Origin: Nannocystis sp.
GTDB taxonomy: Bacteria > Myxococcota_A > Polyangia > Nannocystales > Nannocystaceae
Direction: 5' to 3'
Assembly: GCA_016712315.1 (NCBI GenBank)
Contig: JADJRG010000013.1
Coordinates: 1,185,501 to 1,249,500 of the forward strand
Length of the DNA stretch: 64,000 bases
Shown here: positions 1 through 9,661 of the stretch, one piece after another
How the letters are laid out: every line of letters starts with the position of its first letter
How positions within the stretch are numbered: the first letter of the stretch is position 1
Program-made: the position numbers and the translations under genes
Notes under the pieces: model-generated
What the model was told of the DNA's origin: nothing
Databases searched by the model: none
Seen by the model: only the letters and a program-made list of their open reading frames with translations

Positions 1-325
1 CCCCTTGCTTCAGCCGCATCAGCTCGGCCAGCATCTCTGCCCGCGGGATCACCGGGATCTTCCGCTGACGCGCCGCCAGCACCTCAGGGTTGTCCGCGCG
101 GATCGCCGAAGAGATCACCACCACATCCGCGTCGCCTAGCATCTCGGCCCCGTGCCCGCGGTGGATCGTCGCCCCGAGCGCTTGCAGCCGCCGCGTCGTC
201 TCGGTGTCCGCCAGGTCCGTACCCGTCACCGGGTAGCCCAGGTTCACCAGCACCTCGGCGATCCCGCTCATACCGATCCCGCCGATCCCGACGAAGTGAA
301 TGTGTGTGTCACGCTTGCGGAACAT
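1..325 (-). CDS. murC: UDP-N-acetylmuramate--L-alanine ligase (MurC), N-terminal part only
   Basis: Reading the minus strand from the ATG at 323-325 gives a protein starting MFRKRDTHIHFVGIGGIGMS, which carries the GIGGIGMSGIAE nucleotide-binding loop typical of MurC. It continues through GYPVTGTDLADTETTRRLQALG and the VVVISSAIRADNPE segment of the Mur ligase N-terminal domain. MurC adds L-alanine to UDP-MurNAc in the cytoplasm, the first step of the peptidoglycan stem peptide. Only about 108 of roughly 460 residues are inside the window; the ATPase and C-terminal domains lie before position 1. The related ligase Mpl shares this loop, but the SGIAEVL context fits MurC better. It is the first gene of its transcription unit and faces away from mutY. 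Confidence 0.9.
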   Translation of the reverse strand, partial: MFRKRDTHIHFVGIGGIGMSGIAEVLVNLGYPVTGTDLADTETTRRLQALGATIHRGHGAEMLGDADVVVISSAIRADNPEVLAARQRKIPVIPRAEMLAELMRLKQG

Positions 326-629
326 TTTTGCTTCGGGCTCTTTTTTCTGACGGAGAGCTGACGGCGGTGAGAGCGGAGCTGACGGCGGCGGATCGCGGGA
401 GGTCACGCGAGATATCAGGCTTCGCCGCCGAACGGTAGCCCATCGCCCGACGCGCCACCCCCAGCGTATCTTCCCCCCCGCGGCCCCGGCTCCTCTCCGA
501 GCGCTCTCGTGAAAATTATGAAGGGCACGAAGCGAGCCGAAAAAAAAGAGGCCGCGCAGGAGCCGAGCGCCCTCCGCGCGCCCACGCGCCTCGCTCGCCG
601 CGGCGCCAGCCATCGGCTATGAACCCGCC
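326..629. other. Intergenic region between murC and mutY (divergent)
   Basis: This stretch of about 300 bp separates two divergent genes and must hold both promoters. A 13-base direct repeat, gagctgacggcgg, occurs at about 354-366 and 380-392, and a T-rich patch lies just before murC (about 326-350). I see no convincing ORF or RNA gene. Open frames here are GC-rich shadows. Confidence 0.4.
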
Positions 630-1793
630 GTGACCGATTTCGCGCGCCTCCTCGCCCAAGCCCTCGTCCCGTGGTTCGCCGCGAACGCCCGCGACCTCGA
701 GTGGCGCCGCAGCCGCGACCCTTACGCGATCTGGGTGTCGGAGATCATGCTCCAACAGACCCGCGTCGACACTGTACGCGCCTATTATGGCGACTTCCTC
801 CGCCGCTTCCCCACGGTCGGCGCCCTCGCCACCGCCGACGAAGATCAGGTGCTCGCCGCCTGGAGCGGCCTCGGCTACTACCGCCGCGCCCGCCTGCTCC
901 ACGCGGGGGCGCGCTGGGTCGCGCGCGAGCTCGGCGGCGCCCTGCCGACCGCCGCCGCCGATCTACGCGCCATCCCCGGCGTCGGTCGCTACACCGCCGG
1001 CGCCATCGCCTCGATCGCCTTTGACCGCCCCGAGCCGCTCGTCGACGGCAACATCGCCCGCGTGCTCACGCGCCTGCTCGCGATCACCGACATCAAGAGA
1101 CAAGGCGCCGACGCCCCCGATCATTGGCGCGTCGTCGCCGAGATCCTCGCCGCAGGCCCCCCCCGGATCCTCGCGCAAGCCCTCATGGAGCTCGGCGCCA
1201 CCGTCTGTACGCCCCTCGCCCCGCGCTGCCTGCTCTGCCCCGCCCGTCAGCACTGCGGCGCCCACGCCCGCGGCCTCGTCGCCGAGCTGCCCGCGCCGCG
1301 CCGCCGCCCCGCCAGCGAAGAGCACCAGCTCTGGGCCGTCGCGATCATCGCCGGCGATCACCTCCTCCTCGAGCGTCGCCCCCCGGGCGGCCTGCTCGCC
1401 GGCCTCTGGTGTCTGCCTCTGGTCCCAAAGACAGGTGAAAACCCCTCGGGCCCGCAGCTCCTGCGCGACGCGCTCGACCTCGACCTCGCCGAGTTCGTCT
1501 TAACACCGACAAAAAAGGCCGTCCGCCACGTCTTCACCCACAGGATCTGGACGCTCTCGCCCTGCCGCCTCGACCTGCCGCGGCGGCCCGCCCTCGGCCC
1601 CGCCCGCGAGCGCCGCTGGATCCCCCTCGGCGAGCGCCCTGACGGCGGCGTCCCCCGCGTCACCGAGAAATTACTGAGCGCCCTCGGCCTCGCGGTCCCG
1701 GCCGCGGCGCGCCGCTCAGCCGCGAGCGCGCCGCCTGCGGAGGAGCGCCAGCAGCAGGGCGAGCAGCCAGCCGCCCGCGGGAGCTTGGCCTGA
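630..1793 (+). CDS. mutY: A/G-specific adenine glycosylase MutY
   Basis: A 387-residue base-excision repair enzyme that removes adenine mispaired with 8-oxoguanine. The N-terminal HhH-GPD fold shows SEIMLQQTRVDTV with the catalytic Glu, the helix-hairpin-helix IPGVGRYTAGAI, and VDGNIARV with the catalytic Asp. The 4Fe-4S loop follows as Cys-x6-Cys-x2-Cys-x5-Cys in CTPLAPRCLLCPARQHC. A C-terminal Nudix-like domain (about 230-350) should read 8-oxoG. The GTG at 630 is used because the ATG at 619 meets a stop after four codons. The last 26 codons overlap the convergent S46 peptidase gene by 78 bp, giving a low-complexity tail. Confidence 0.97.
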   Translation: MTDFARLLAQALVPWFAANARDLEWRRSRDPYAIWVSEIMLQQTRVDTVRAYYGDFLRRFPTVGALATADEDQVLAAWSGLGYYRRARLLHAGARWVARELGGALPTAAADLRAIPGVGRYTAGAIASIAFDRPEPLVDGNIARVLTRLLAITDIKRQGADAPDHWRVVAEILAAGPPRILAQALMELGATVCTPLAPRCLLCPARQHCGAHARGLVAELPAPRRRPASEEHQLWAVAIIAGDHLLLERRPPGGLLAGLWCLPLVPKTGENPSGPQLLRDALDLDLAEFVLTPTKKAVRHVFTHRIWTLSPCRLDLPRRPALGPARERRWIPLGERPDGGVPRVTEKLLSALGLAVPAAARRSAASAPPAEERQQQGEQPAARGSLA

Positions 1794-4106
1794 AGAGCAG
1801 TCACAGCCCTTCGCCGCGGGCGGCGTCGTCGACGGCTCCTTGAGCGGCGCCACCACCGTCACCGCCCCGCCCTCGTCCGCCGCCGCCGCCTCGCCGCCCC
1901 GCCCCGGCGGCGCGCCGCCGCGCAGCCCCGCCACCCCCAGCTCCTCCAGCAGCCCCCCCGCGTCTTCAACCTGGTCTAAGAGCCATAACAAGTAGCGAAC
2001 GTCGACGATCACGTTGCGCGAGCGCGCCGGGTTGTACGCCACGTCCCCCGCGATGTTCTCCCACACCCGGTCGAAGTTCAGGCCGATCAGCTCCCCTTTG
2101 CCGTTGATCACCGCCGACCCGGAGTTCCCGCCCGTCGTATCCGCGTCGCTGAGCAAGCACAGCGGCAGATCGCCGAGCGCCGGGTCCGCCCACGGCGAGC
2201 TCGCCGCCCCCGGCGCCGCCGCCAGCACCCGCGGCGGCAGCGCGAACGGCGTCGCCCCCGTCACCTTCGCGAGCTGCCCCGCCAGCGTCGTCTGCGGCAG
2301 CGCCTGCAGCCCGTCGCGCGGGCTATAGCCGCGCACGCTCGCCACGCTGATCCGCAGCGTCCCGTTCGCGTCCGGGTACAGCGGCCCTGGCCGCGCCGTC
2401 GCCAGCATCTCGATGTACTGCGGCTCGACCACCAAGCGCCGCCCCGCGTTCGCCTCGCTCACCGCCTCGGCCTCCTCGAGCGCGTCGACCAGCGCCCGCG
2501 CCGCCACGATCAGCGGGTCACGGTGCCCCGCGATCACCCCCGGATCGTTCTCCTTAAAGAGCGCCTCCATCGCCGCCTTGCTCGCCAGCTTCGTCCCGCG
2601 CAGCAGCCGCAGCGACGCCTGCTCGAGCGCCACCCGGTCGCCCCGCGTCTTGCCCGCGATCAGCGCCTCGAGCCCAGCCGCCGCCTCCTCCGCCGGCAGC
2701 GCAGCCGCGCGCACCAGCACCGCCGCCAAGATCTGCGCCTCCATCCCCGCGTCGTGGTCGCGCAGCCGCCTCGCGATCCGCTCCCAGATCTTGCCCTCGT
2801 CGCGATCCAGGTAGCCGTTCACCCGCTCCGACTCTGGCCGCTGCCGCTCCCGTGACCAGCGGACCAGCTCCACCGCCGCCGCCAGCAGCGTCGGCCCGCC
2901 GCTCGCGCTGTTCAGCAAGAAGCCGCTGCGCGCCCGCCGCGTCGACCCCGCCTCCAGCGCCGCCAGCTCCGCCAGCGTCGCCGCCCACGCCTCGCGCCCC
3001 GCCGCCCCCGCGCTCGCGGCCAGCCGCTCGTCCTCCGCCCTCCGTCGCGCCAGCAGCCCCATCCTCGCCACCCCGTCCAGCATCCCTTGCGCGTTCTTGT
3101 AGCGGTTCGCGAGGCTCTTCTTGGTCGCTGCTCCCTTGATCGCCAGCCCCGGGTCACGCGCCCCGGCCGCCTCCAAGATCGAGATCCACTCGCCGTAGAG
3201 ATCTATCCTCTGCGGCCATGTCTGATCGACCAGGCGCGACAGGCCATCCGAGCTCAAGTAGCGCGTCGTGCTCCCTGGGTAGCCCAGCACCGCCACGAAG
3301 TCGCCCGGCCCCGCCCCCTCAGCCGCCACCTTCAGCCACGCCTGCGGCTGGTACGGCACGTTGTCGGGGTGAAACGCCCGCGGCGACCCGTCCGGCCCCA
3401 CATACGCGCGCAGCAGCGCGAAGTCCCCCGTATGGCGCGGCCACATCCAGTTATCCACCTCCCCGCCGAACTCCCCGATCGACGACGGAGGCGCGTACAC
3501 CAGCCGCACGTCCGAGAGCTCCAAGTACTGGAACAGCCGGTACTGACCGCCGCCGAAGAAGCTCACCACCTCGCAGCGCCGCCCCGCCCCGCCCTCGTCG
3601 CACGCCTTCGCCAGCTCCCGCGTGATCTCCGAGACCGCGCGGTAGCGCCCGCGGTCGTCCGTCGCCTTCGACGCCGCCGCCAGCACCGCCGCGGTCACGT
3701 CCGTGATCGCCTCCACCACCCGCACGCTCTTCGCCGGCGCCTCCTCCTCGTCCGCCGCGCTCCTGGCCAGAAAGCCATCTTGCAGCAGATCGCGCCCCAC
3801 CTCGCTGCGCGCCTGCAGCGCGTCATAGGCGCAGTGATGGTTGGTCGCGATCAGCCCTTTTTCCGAGATGAACGACGCCGAGCAGCCGCGCAGGTTCACC
3901 GCCGCCCGCAGCAGCCCGCCCCCCTGCCCGTCCCACAGCTCCGCCGCGCTGAGCCGCAGCCCCGCGGCCCGCAGCGCCGCCAGGTCCAGCCGCTCGATCT
4001 GCTCTGGCATCCACTGCCCCTCATCCGCGCGCGCCTCGATCGCAGAGAGCAGCGTGACCAGCGACAAGGCCGACGAGCGGAGGAGGGGGCGTTTTTGGCG
4101 CGACAT
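1716..4106 (-). CDS. S46 family dipeptidyl-peptidase, DPP11-like, with MYXO-CTERM tail
   Basis: About 796 residues from the ATG at 4104-4106, which gives a good signal peptide (MSRQKRPLLR then a hydrophobic core); an upstream in-frame ATG at 4199 would bury it. The S46 serine-peptidase marks are present: CSASFISEKGLIATNHHCAY with the catalytic His, an Asp in RHTGDFALLR, and the nucleophile in GNSGSAVI. The following LIGLNFDRVWEN has Arg at the position that in DPP11 sets preference for acidic P1 residues (DPP7 has Gly there, from family knowledge). The C-terminus reads GCDCSS, a hydrophobic stretch and RRRRARG, a MYXO-CTERM-type sorting signal, so it is probably surface anchored. It removes dipeptides from peptide N-termini, likely in predatory or scavenging nutrition. 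Confidence 0.93.
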   Translation of the reverse strand: MSRQKRPLLRSSALSLVTLLSAIEARADEGQWMPEQIERLDLAALRAAGLRLSAAELWDGQGGGLLRAAVNLRGCSASFISEKGLIATNHHCAYDALQARSEVGRDLLQDGFLARSAADEEEAPAKSVRVVEAITDVTAAVLAAASKATDDRGRYRAVSEITRELAKACDEGGAGRRCEVVSFFGGGQYRLFQYLELSDVRLVYAPPSSIGEFGGEVDNWMWPRHTGDFALLRAYVGPDGSPRAFHPDNVPYQPQAWLKVAAEGAGPGDFVAVLGYPGSTTRYLSSDGLSRLVDQTWPQRIDLYGEWISILEAAGARDPGLAIKGAATKKSLANRYKNAQGMLDGVARMGLLARRRAEDERLAASAGAAGREAWAATLAELAALEAGSTRRARSGFLLNSASGGPTLLAAAVELVRWSRERQRPESERVNGYLDRDEGKIWERIARRLRDHDAGMEAQILAAVLVRAAALPAEEAAAGLEALIAGKTRGDRVALEQASLRLLRGTKLASKAAMEALFKENDPGVIAGHRDPLIVAARALVDALEEAEAVSEANAGRRLVVEPQYIEMLATARPGPLYPDANGTLRISVASVRGYSPRDGLQALPQTTLAGQLAKVTGATPFALPPRVLAAAPGAASSPWADPALGDLPLCLLSDADTTGGNSGSAVINGKGELIGLNFDRVWENIAGDVAYNPARSRNVIVDVRYLLWLLDQVEDAGGLLEELGVAGLRGGAPPGRGGEAAAADEGGAVTVVAPLKEPSTTPPAAKGCDCSSGQAPAGGWLLALLLALLRRRRARG

Positions 4107-4177
4107 CTGTCGGCAGAGTACACCAGCCTGCTCAGAGCGACCTTGTCTGGCCCCGCGGCCGCCGGGATAGTGATCCA

Positions 4178-5536
<1,359 letters not shown>

Positions 5537-5593
5537 CCGCGCTCCACCTCCGCGCCCGCGACCCGCCGGCCCGTGCGGGTCGTGAGCTCGTCC

Positions 5594-7114
5594 TTATGCC
5601 CGGCGGCGGATCTGGCGCCTCAACAGCTCTTGGACCGCGTTGAACTCCGCGCCGGTCTTGTCGCCGGTGTAATACAGGCGATCGAGCTCTTGCTCCTCGT
5701 GCAGCGCGCGGAGCACCGCAGACGCCTCGATCCAGCTCCTCTCCGGCGTATCGCGGCCCTGTGCTGTGTAGATCCCGTCCTCTCGCGAGAGCAGCAGGGC
5801 GCCCTTCTCCAGCCCCTTGGTCGCCTTCACCCCTCTTTTGTCGGGGTGGACGTGCGCGTCGAGCCCCCCGGTCCTCAAGACGCCGGCTGCGGCCTGCGCG
5901 GACCACTCGGGCGTGGACTCGAAGATCCGCGTCCACGGGTCGCGATCACGGATTCGCCCCGCGAGCGCGCGGATCTTCGCCAATACTCCGGCCTGCGTGG
6001 GCGGGCCCAGCTCCTCCTCGCTCGCGCCGCAGAGCAGCTCCAAGAAGCGGGCTTCGTCGCTGATCGCGAGGTAACGCGCGCACACCGCGTCGAGGTCGTC
6101 GGCGCGGTAGAAGAGGCTGAGGCCGGCGCTCTTGGCGTGCTCGCCGATCTCGCCCAGCATCAAGGAGAACGCCTGATTCGTCTTATGATAATAGATCTGG
6201 GCGTAGAGTTGGAAGCGCGCCTGGACGAAGTTCTCAATCGCCCGGAGCCCGCTGATCTTCCAACCCAGGCTGTAGCGGTCGTGGTCGTTACGGTAGCAGA
6301 TCGCTGTCTTGAGGATCCGATGCGGATCGAAGATCCCATACGTGACGCCGCACGCGCGGCTATCCCGGACCATATAATCCATCCTGTCGGCGTCGATCGG
6401 GGCGGAGCTGGCGAGCCCTTGGATCACAGGCAACCACGGGCGCAGCTGCTCCAAGCGGCCGCTCAGCTCGACATCGACCCCGAGCAGCGCCGCCGCGACG
6501 GCGGTGACCAGCTCGTCCTGGGACTTCTGCCCTATATCCGCGCAGATCTTCGCGAAGAGCAGGCACGACATCGACTCGTGGGAGATCGCCTGATCGTCGT
6601 CGGTCCTACCATCATAACTACATAGACGATCCTCAAGCGGCCTGAGCGCGCTCAGGCGCGAATCGTCGCGGAGCAGCCGCCTGATCTGACCGACGCGCGG
6701 AGCGAAGGGATCGAAGCCGTGCGATCCTGGGCCGTGCCCGAGGTCATGCACGAGCAGGGCGATCCTGGTGATCCGAAAGAGCTCCTTGAGCAGATCTCCG
6801 CTCGGTGGCGGCACAGCTTGCCCGGGCCGGGCCCCCTCGACCACGACGACGCCCTTTTCCCGGTCGGTGACGGCGTTCTCGCACAGCGCGCGCAAGACCG
6901 AGTCGGCGACGTGGAGCGCGCCGATGCTGTGGATAAATCGAGTGTGCACGGCCCCGGGGAAGACCAGGTGCAGGTGGCCGTTCTGCCGGATCGAGCGCAT
7001 GCGCTGGAAGAGCGGATGATCGACGATCTGGCGCTCCTCCTCCGTGAGCTTGATGAGCCCGTGCAGCGGGTCCAACATCGGGTGCCGTAGATCCAATGGG
7101 TGTAACGTCGCCAT
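5594..7114 (-). CDS. HD-domain phosphohydrolase (COG1078/dGTPase-like)
   Basis: A 506-residue cytoplasmic metal-dependent phosphohydrolase. The start DPLHGLIKLTEEERQIVDHP and FQRMRSIRQNGHLHLVFPGA is typical of the COG1078 branch, related to SAMHD1 and bacterial dNTPases. The metal-binding residues appear as HTRFIHSIG (first His), LLVHDLGHGPGSHGF (HD pair plus downstream His) and the later Asp in IDADRMDYMVRDS. The substrate cannot be read from the sequence; dNTPs or another nucleotide are most likely. It is monocistronic, convergent with the DUF4114 gene. Confidence 0.88.
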   Translation of the reverse strand: MATLHPLDLRHPMLDPLHGLIKLTEEERQIVDHPLFQRMRSIRQNGHLHLVFPGAVHTRFIHSIGALHVADSVLRALCENAVTDREKGVVVVEGARPGQAVPPPSGDLLKELFRITRIALLVHDLGHGPGSHGFDPFAPRVGQIRRLLRDDSRLSALRPLEDRLCSYDGRTDDDQAISHESMSCLLFAKICADIGQKSQDELVTAVAAALLGVDVELSGRLEQLRPWLPVIQGLASSAPIDADRMDYMVRDSRACGVTYGIFDPHRILKTAICYRNDHDRYSLGWKISGLRAIENFVQARFQLYAQIYYHKTNQAFSLMLGEIGEHAKSAGLSLFYRADDLDAVCARYLAISDEARFLELLCGASEEELGPPTQAGVLAKIRALAGRIRDRDPWTRIFESTPEWSAQAAAGVLRTGGLDAHVHPDKRGVKATKGLEKGALLLSREDGIYTAQGRDTPERSWIEASAVLRALHEEQELDRLYYTGDKTGAEFNAVQELLRRQIRRRA

Positions 7115-7314
7115 GCCTCCCTCATCCCGCGGCGGCGAAGACGCGCCACATCAGCATCCTAGGGCGATGTATCGAGCAGATCTATGGCTATTGTCGCGCG
7201 GAGCGCGCATGCCCAGCGCGCAGCCGCTCGAGCCCTCCAAACAATTATGAAGAATGAGAGACTGCGACTGCGCGTCCGCCTGTGGCACAGTGCCGCCGGA
7301 TGCCACCCGAGCTC

Positions 7315-8112
7315 ATGCGCCTCTCTGCCCTCTACATCTATGCAGTCAAGTCATGCGCCGCGGCGGCGCGGTCGAGCGCGATCGTCGAGGCCCGCGGCCT
7401 CCTGCATGATCGGCGCTGGATGGTCGTCGATGAGGCCGGGCGCTTCATCACCGCTCGCGAGGCGCCGCGCCTCGTGCTCCTCCGCGCTCACCCCAGCGAG
7501 TCTGGACTCCGCCTGGAGGCCCCCGACCGCGCGCCGCTCGACGTCCCGCCGACCACCGCCGACGCCCCGCGACGCCCCGTCATCGTCTGGAGGGACGAAG
7601 TCGACGCCGCTGACGCCGGGGACGACGCCGCGCGCTGGCTCGCCGCCCTCCTCGGCCGCCCCGCCCGCCTCGTGCACATGGACGCGACGTCGACGCGCCC
7701 GGTCGATCCGGAGCGCGCGCGCAGCGGCGATGAGGTCAGCTTCGCCGACGGCTACCCGCTCCTCGTGATCTCGCAGGCCTCGCTCGACGGCCTCAACGAG
7801 CGGCTCGCCGCGCCGCTGCCGATGCAGCGCTTCCGCCCCAACCTCGTCATCGAGGGCGCTACACCGCACGCGGAGGACGACTGGCGCCGCGTCCGGATCG
7901 GCGAGCTCGAGCTCGAGTGCGTGAAGCCCTGTCTCCGCTGCGTGCTCACCACCGTCGATCCGGCGCGAGGCGAGCTCGATCCCCGCGGCGAGCCGCTGCG
8001 CACGCTCAACACCTACCGGCGCCGCCCCGGCGGCGTCACCTTCGGCGTCAACCTGATCGCGCGCGGCCTGGGCACGCTTCGCGTCGGTGATCTTGTGGAG
8101 GTGCTCGAGTGA
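7315..8112 (+). CDS. MOSC domain protein (YcbX/mARC-like molybdenum cofactor enzyme)
   Basis: About 265 residues from the ATG at 7315, which gives MRLSALYIYAVKSC, the usual family start; in-frame ATGs at 7300 and 7282 are possible. The N-terminal beta-barrel (about 1-110) contains GLLHDRRWMVVDEAGRFITAR. The MOSC domain shows YPLLVISQASLDGLNERL, MQRFRPNLVIEG and VKPCLRCVLTTVDPARG, where the second Cys matches the Mo-binding Cys of mARC/YcbX. GEPLRTLNTYRR and a FGVNL segment close the domain. The family reduces N-hydroxylated compounds with a reductase partner, which is not encoded nearby. Confidence 0.9.
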   Translation: MRLSALYIYAVKSCAAAARSSAIVEARGLLHDRRWMVVDEAGRFITAREAPRLVLLRAHPSESGLRLEAPDRAPLDVPPTTADAPRRPVIVWRDEVDAADAGDDAARWLAALLGRPARLVHMDATSTRPVDPERARSGDEVSFADGYPLLVISQASLDGLNERLAAPLPMQRFRPNLVIEGATPHAEDDWRRVRIGELELECVKPCLRCVLTTVDPARGELDPRGEPLRTLNTYRRRPGGVTFGVNLIARGLGTLRVGDLVEVLE

Positions 8113-8155
8113 TCACGTCGTGACGCCTCCTCGCCAGCGCGCGCCCAGGCGGCGG

Positions 8156-8344
8156 CACTGGCCGGCGCTCCGCGTCACCTCCTCAAAGTTCTCGACTCAC
8201 GCCGTCCAGGCCGCCCAATGCGAGCCAAACCTCAAGTTGGTCGATGGCCCCAAGTTCGTCGACATGCTCGCGGCCCGCGGCGTATTGCTGCAGGACGGCA
8301 AGTTCGGCGAGCTCAGGCCGAGCGTACGTTCTTCGCCGGAGTGA
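8156..8344 (+). pseudogene. Possible remnant of an Mrr-type restriction endonuclease-like domain
   Basis: In one frame, about 62 codons read ALRVTSSKFSTHAVQAA then LKLVDGPKFVDMLAARGVL, which resembles the last strands and helices of Mrr-type restriction-like domains (the VTTSRF... and ...LIDGxxL pattern). The catalytic (D/E)xK region is missing and the preceding frame is nonsense, so this is at best a fossil. It sits at the left edge of the T6SS locus, in the otherwise empty 8113-8504 interval, in which I see no other gene. Confidence 0.35.
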
Positions 8345-8504
8345 CCGCCCGACGACCGAGCTCGACCACCTTCTGGGCCGCCTACCTCCGCTACGGCGGT
8401 GTACGACACGTCCAAGGTCTGGAGCACGATCGGCGGCGGTATCGGCAAAAAATACGGCCCCGCGGAGAACTCCTGCGCCGCGCGCGGCCTGCATCACCCA
8501 ACAG

Positions 8505-9137
8505 TCACTTCCATCCATTCTTGTCCATGGGACTCAGCTTCGTCCTCACCAACCCAGAACTCCATTCCACATATTCAGCCCAGTTCCACCACATATACTG
8601 CGTCGCCATTCCGCTCATCGAGAAGACCGGGTGGTCCGCGAATCTACCGAACGATCTTTTGCTCATGGAATTGTACATCCAGTAATTCATCGTCGCGGTC
8701 TTCGCAGCGCAATCGATCGCATCCACGGTCGTATAGATATTAAACGACCCGATCGAACACGTGTACAGATTCTGCGTCTGAATTACAGGAAACACCGGGC
8801 TGACAACCAATTTCGCGCTTCTGGAGAGCCAATAGACCACAAACGCCTCCCTGCACGTCACATAATCGGTCCCCGGCGGACTCGCCACAAATTCACGATA
8901 GGCGCCCTGCTTCGGCGCGTCTGACATGGTCGGCGCCCATGCCGCTTTCGTCTTGTAACTCGCCTCCCAAACAGCGCAACTCTTCGGCAGTTTCGCCTTG
9001 ATCCGGCTCATCGCGTCGATGACCGGCCTCCACTCCCGCACGATTCGTGTGTAGTTGTCAGATGAGGGCATAATCCAGAGCCGCTCCGAAGAGAACGGCG
9101 AGAAAAACTCATCGAGGATCTCTCCAACAGTCGTCAT
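8505..9137 (-). CDS. Uncharacterised protein at the end of the vgrG/PAAR effector module
   Basis: A 210-residue protein with no signal peptide and no recognised domain. It is rich in Trp, Tyr, Ser and Met (for example YWMYNSMSKRSFGRF and QYMWWNWAEYVEW), and its codon use is visibly less GC-biased than that of neighbouring genes, which points to recent acquisition. It lies 47 bp downstream of the candidate immunity gene on the same strand, so it is probably the last gene of the vgrG operon. It could be a second immunity factor, a cargo effector or an orphan; nothing in the sequence decides between these. Confidence 0.6.
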   Translation of the reverse strand: MTTVGEILDEFFSPFSSERLWIMPSSDNYTRIVREWRPVIDAMSRIKAKLPKSCAVWEASYKTKAAWAPTMSDAPKQGAYREFVASPPGTDYVTCREAFVVYWLSRSAKLVVSPVFPVIQTQNLYTCSIGSFNIYTTVDAIDCAAKTATMNYWMYNSMSKRSFGRFADHPVFSMSGMATQYMWWNWAEYVEWSSGLVRTKLSPMDKNGWK

Positions 9138-9184
9138 CTTGAAGGCTCCTAGGCGTGGCTACGAGGATAACCGCCACTTCGGGG

Positions 9185-9661
9185 TTATTTCTCTCGGTCC
9201 TCCAGCAGCGCCCCGTCGATCGCGTGATGCAGGCCGTCGATCCAGACGAATGAGTCCGACCCGTCCGCCCGGTTGAAAGCATCAACCCAGGCTCGTAGCC
9301 ACGCAACGACAGACACCCGCCGCTCCTCGCCGCCACGTAGTTGCACGACCAACCCGAACATCTCATCCTCACCGAGCTCCCACCGCGCCTCCGTATGCTG
9401 CTGAACCGCCTCACCGAAGTATTGCCCGGCCAACCGTAGTGCCACCTCAAGGCGCTCGATCGAGCGCTCTTCGGCCACCAAGCGCAGCCACGACGCCAAG
9501 GTGTGCATCGACCCCTCCGAAAAGTCCAAACACAGGCGAGTGTGGTCCCACCGAGGACCCCACACGAGCTCTTGGAGGCGCCGCCACGAGCCGTGGGCGG
9601 CCGCCTCGAAGTGGTTGATCTTATCCTCTCGCTCGTCGCAGTGCATCAAACCGCCCATCAC
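9185..9661 (-). CDS. Candidate cytoplasmic immunity protein for the PAAR effector
   Basis: A 158-residue acidic, Trp-rich protein without signal peptide or membrane helix. Its ATG overlaps the stop of the PAAR effector gene (ATGA at 9658-9661), so the two are translationally coupled, the usual arrangement for a T6SS effector and its immunity protein. No family was recognised; the sequence looks like an alpha/beta protein (HFEAAAHGSWRRLQELV and RRVSVVAWLRAWVDAFNRA). Immunity is inferred from position only. If the toxin acts on membranes or in the periplasm, a purely cytoplasmic protein would be unexpected. Confidence 0.6.
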   Translation of the reverse strand: MMGGLMHCDEREDKINHFEAAAHGSWRRLQELVWGPRWDHTRLCLDFSEGSMHTLASWLRLVAEERSIERLEVALRLAGQYFGEAVQQHTEARWELGEDEMFGLVVQLRGGEERRVSVVAWLRAWVDAFNRADGSDSFVWIDGLHHAIDGALLEDREK

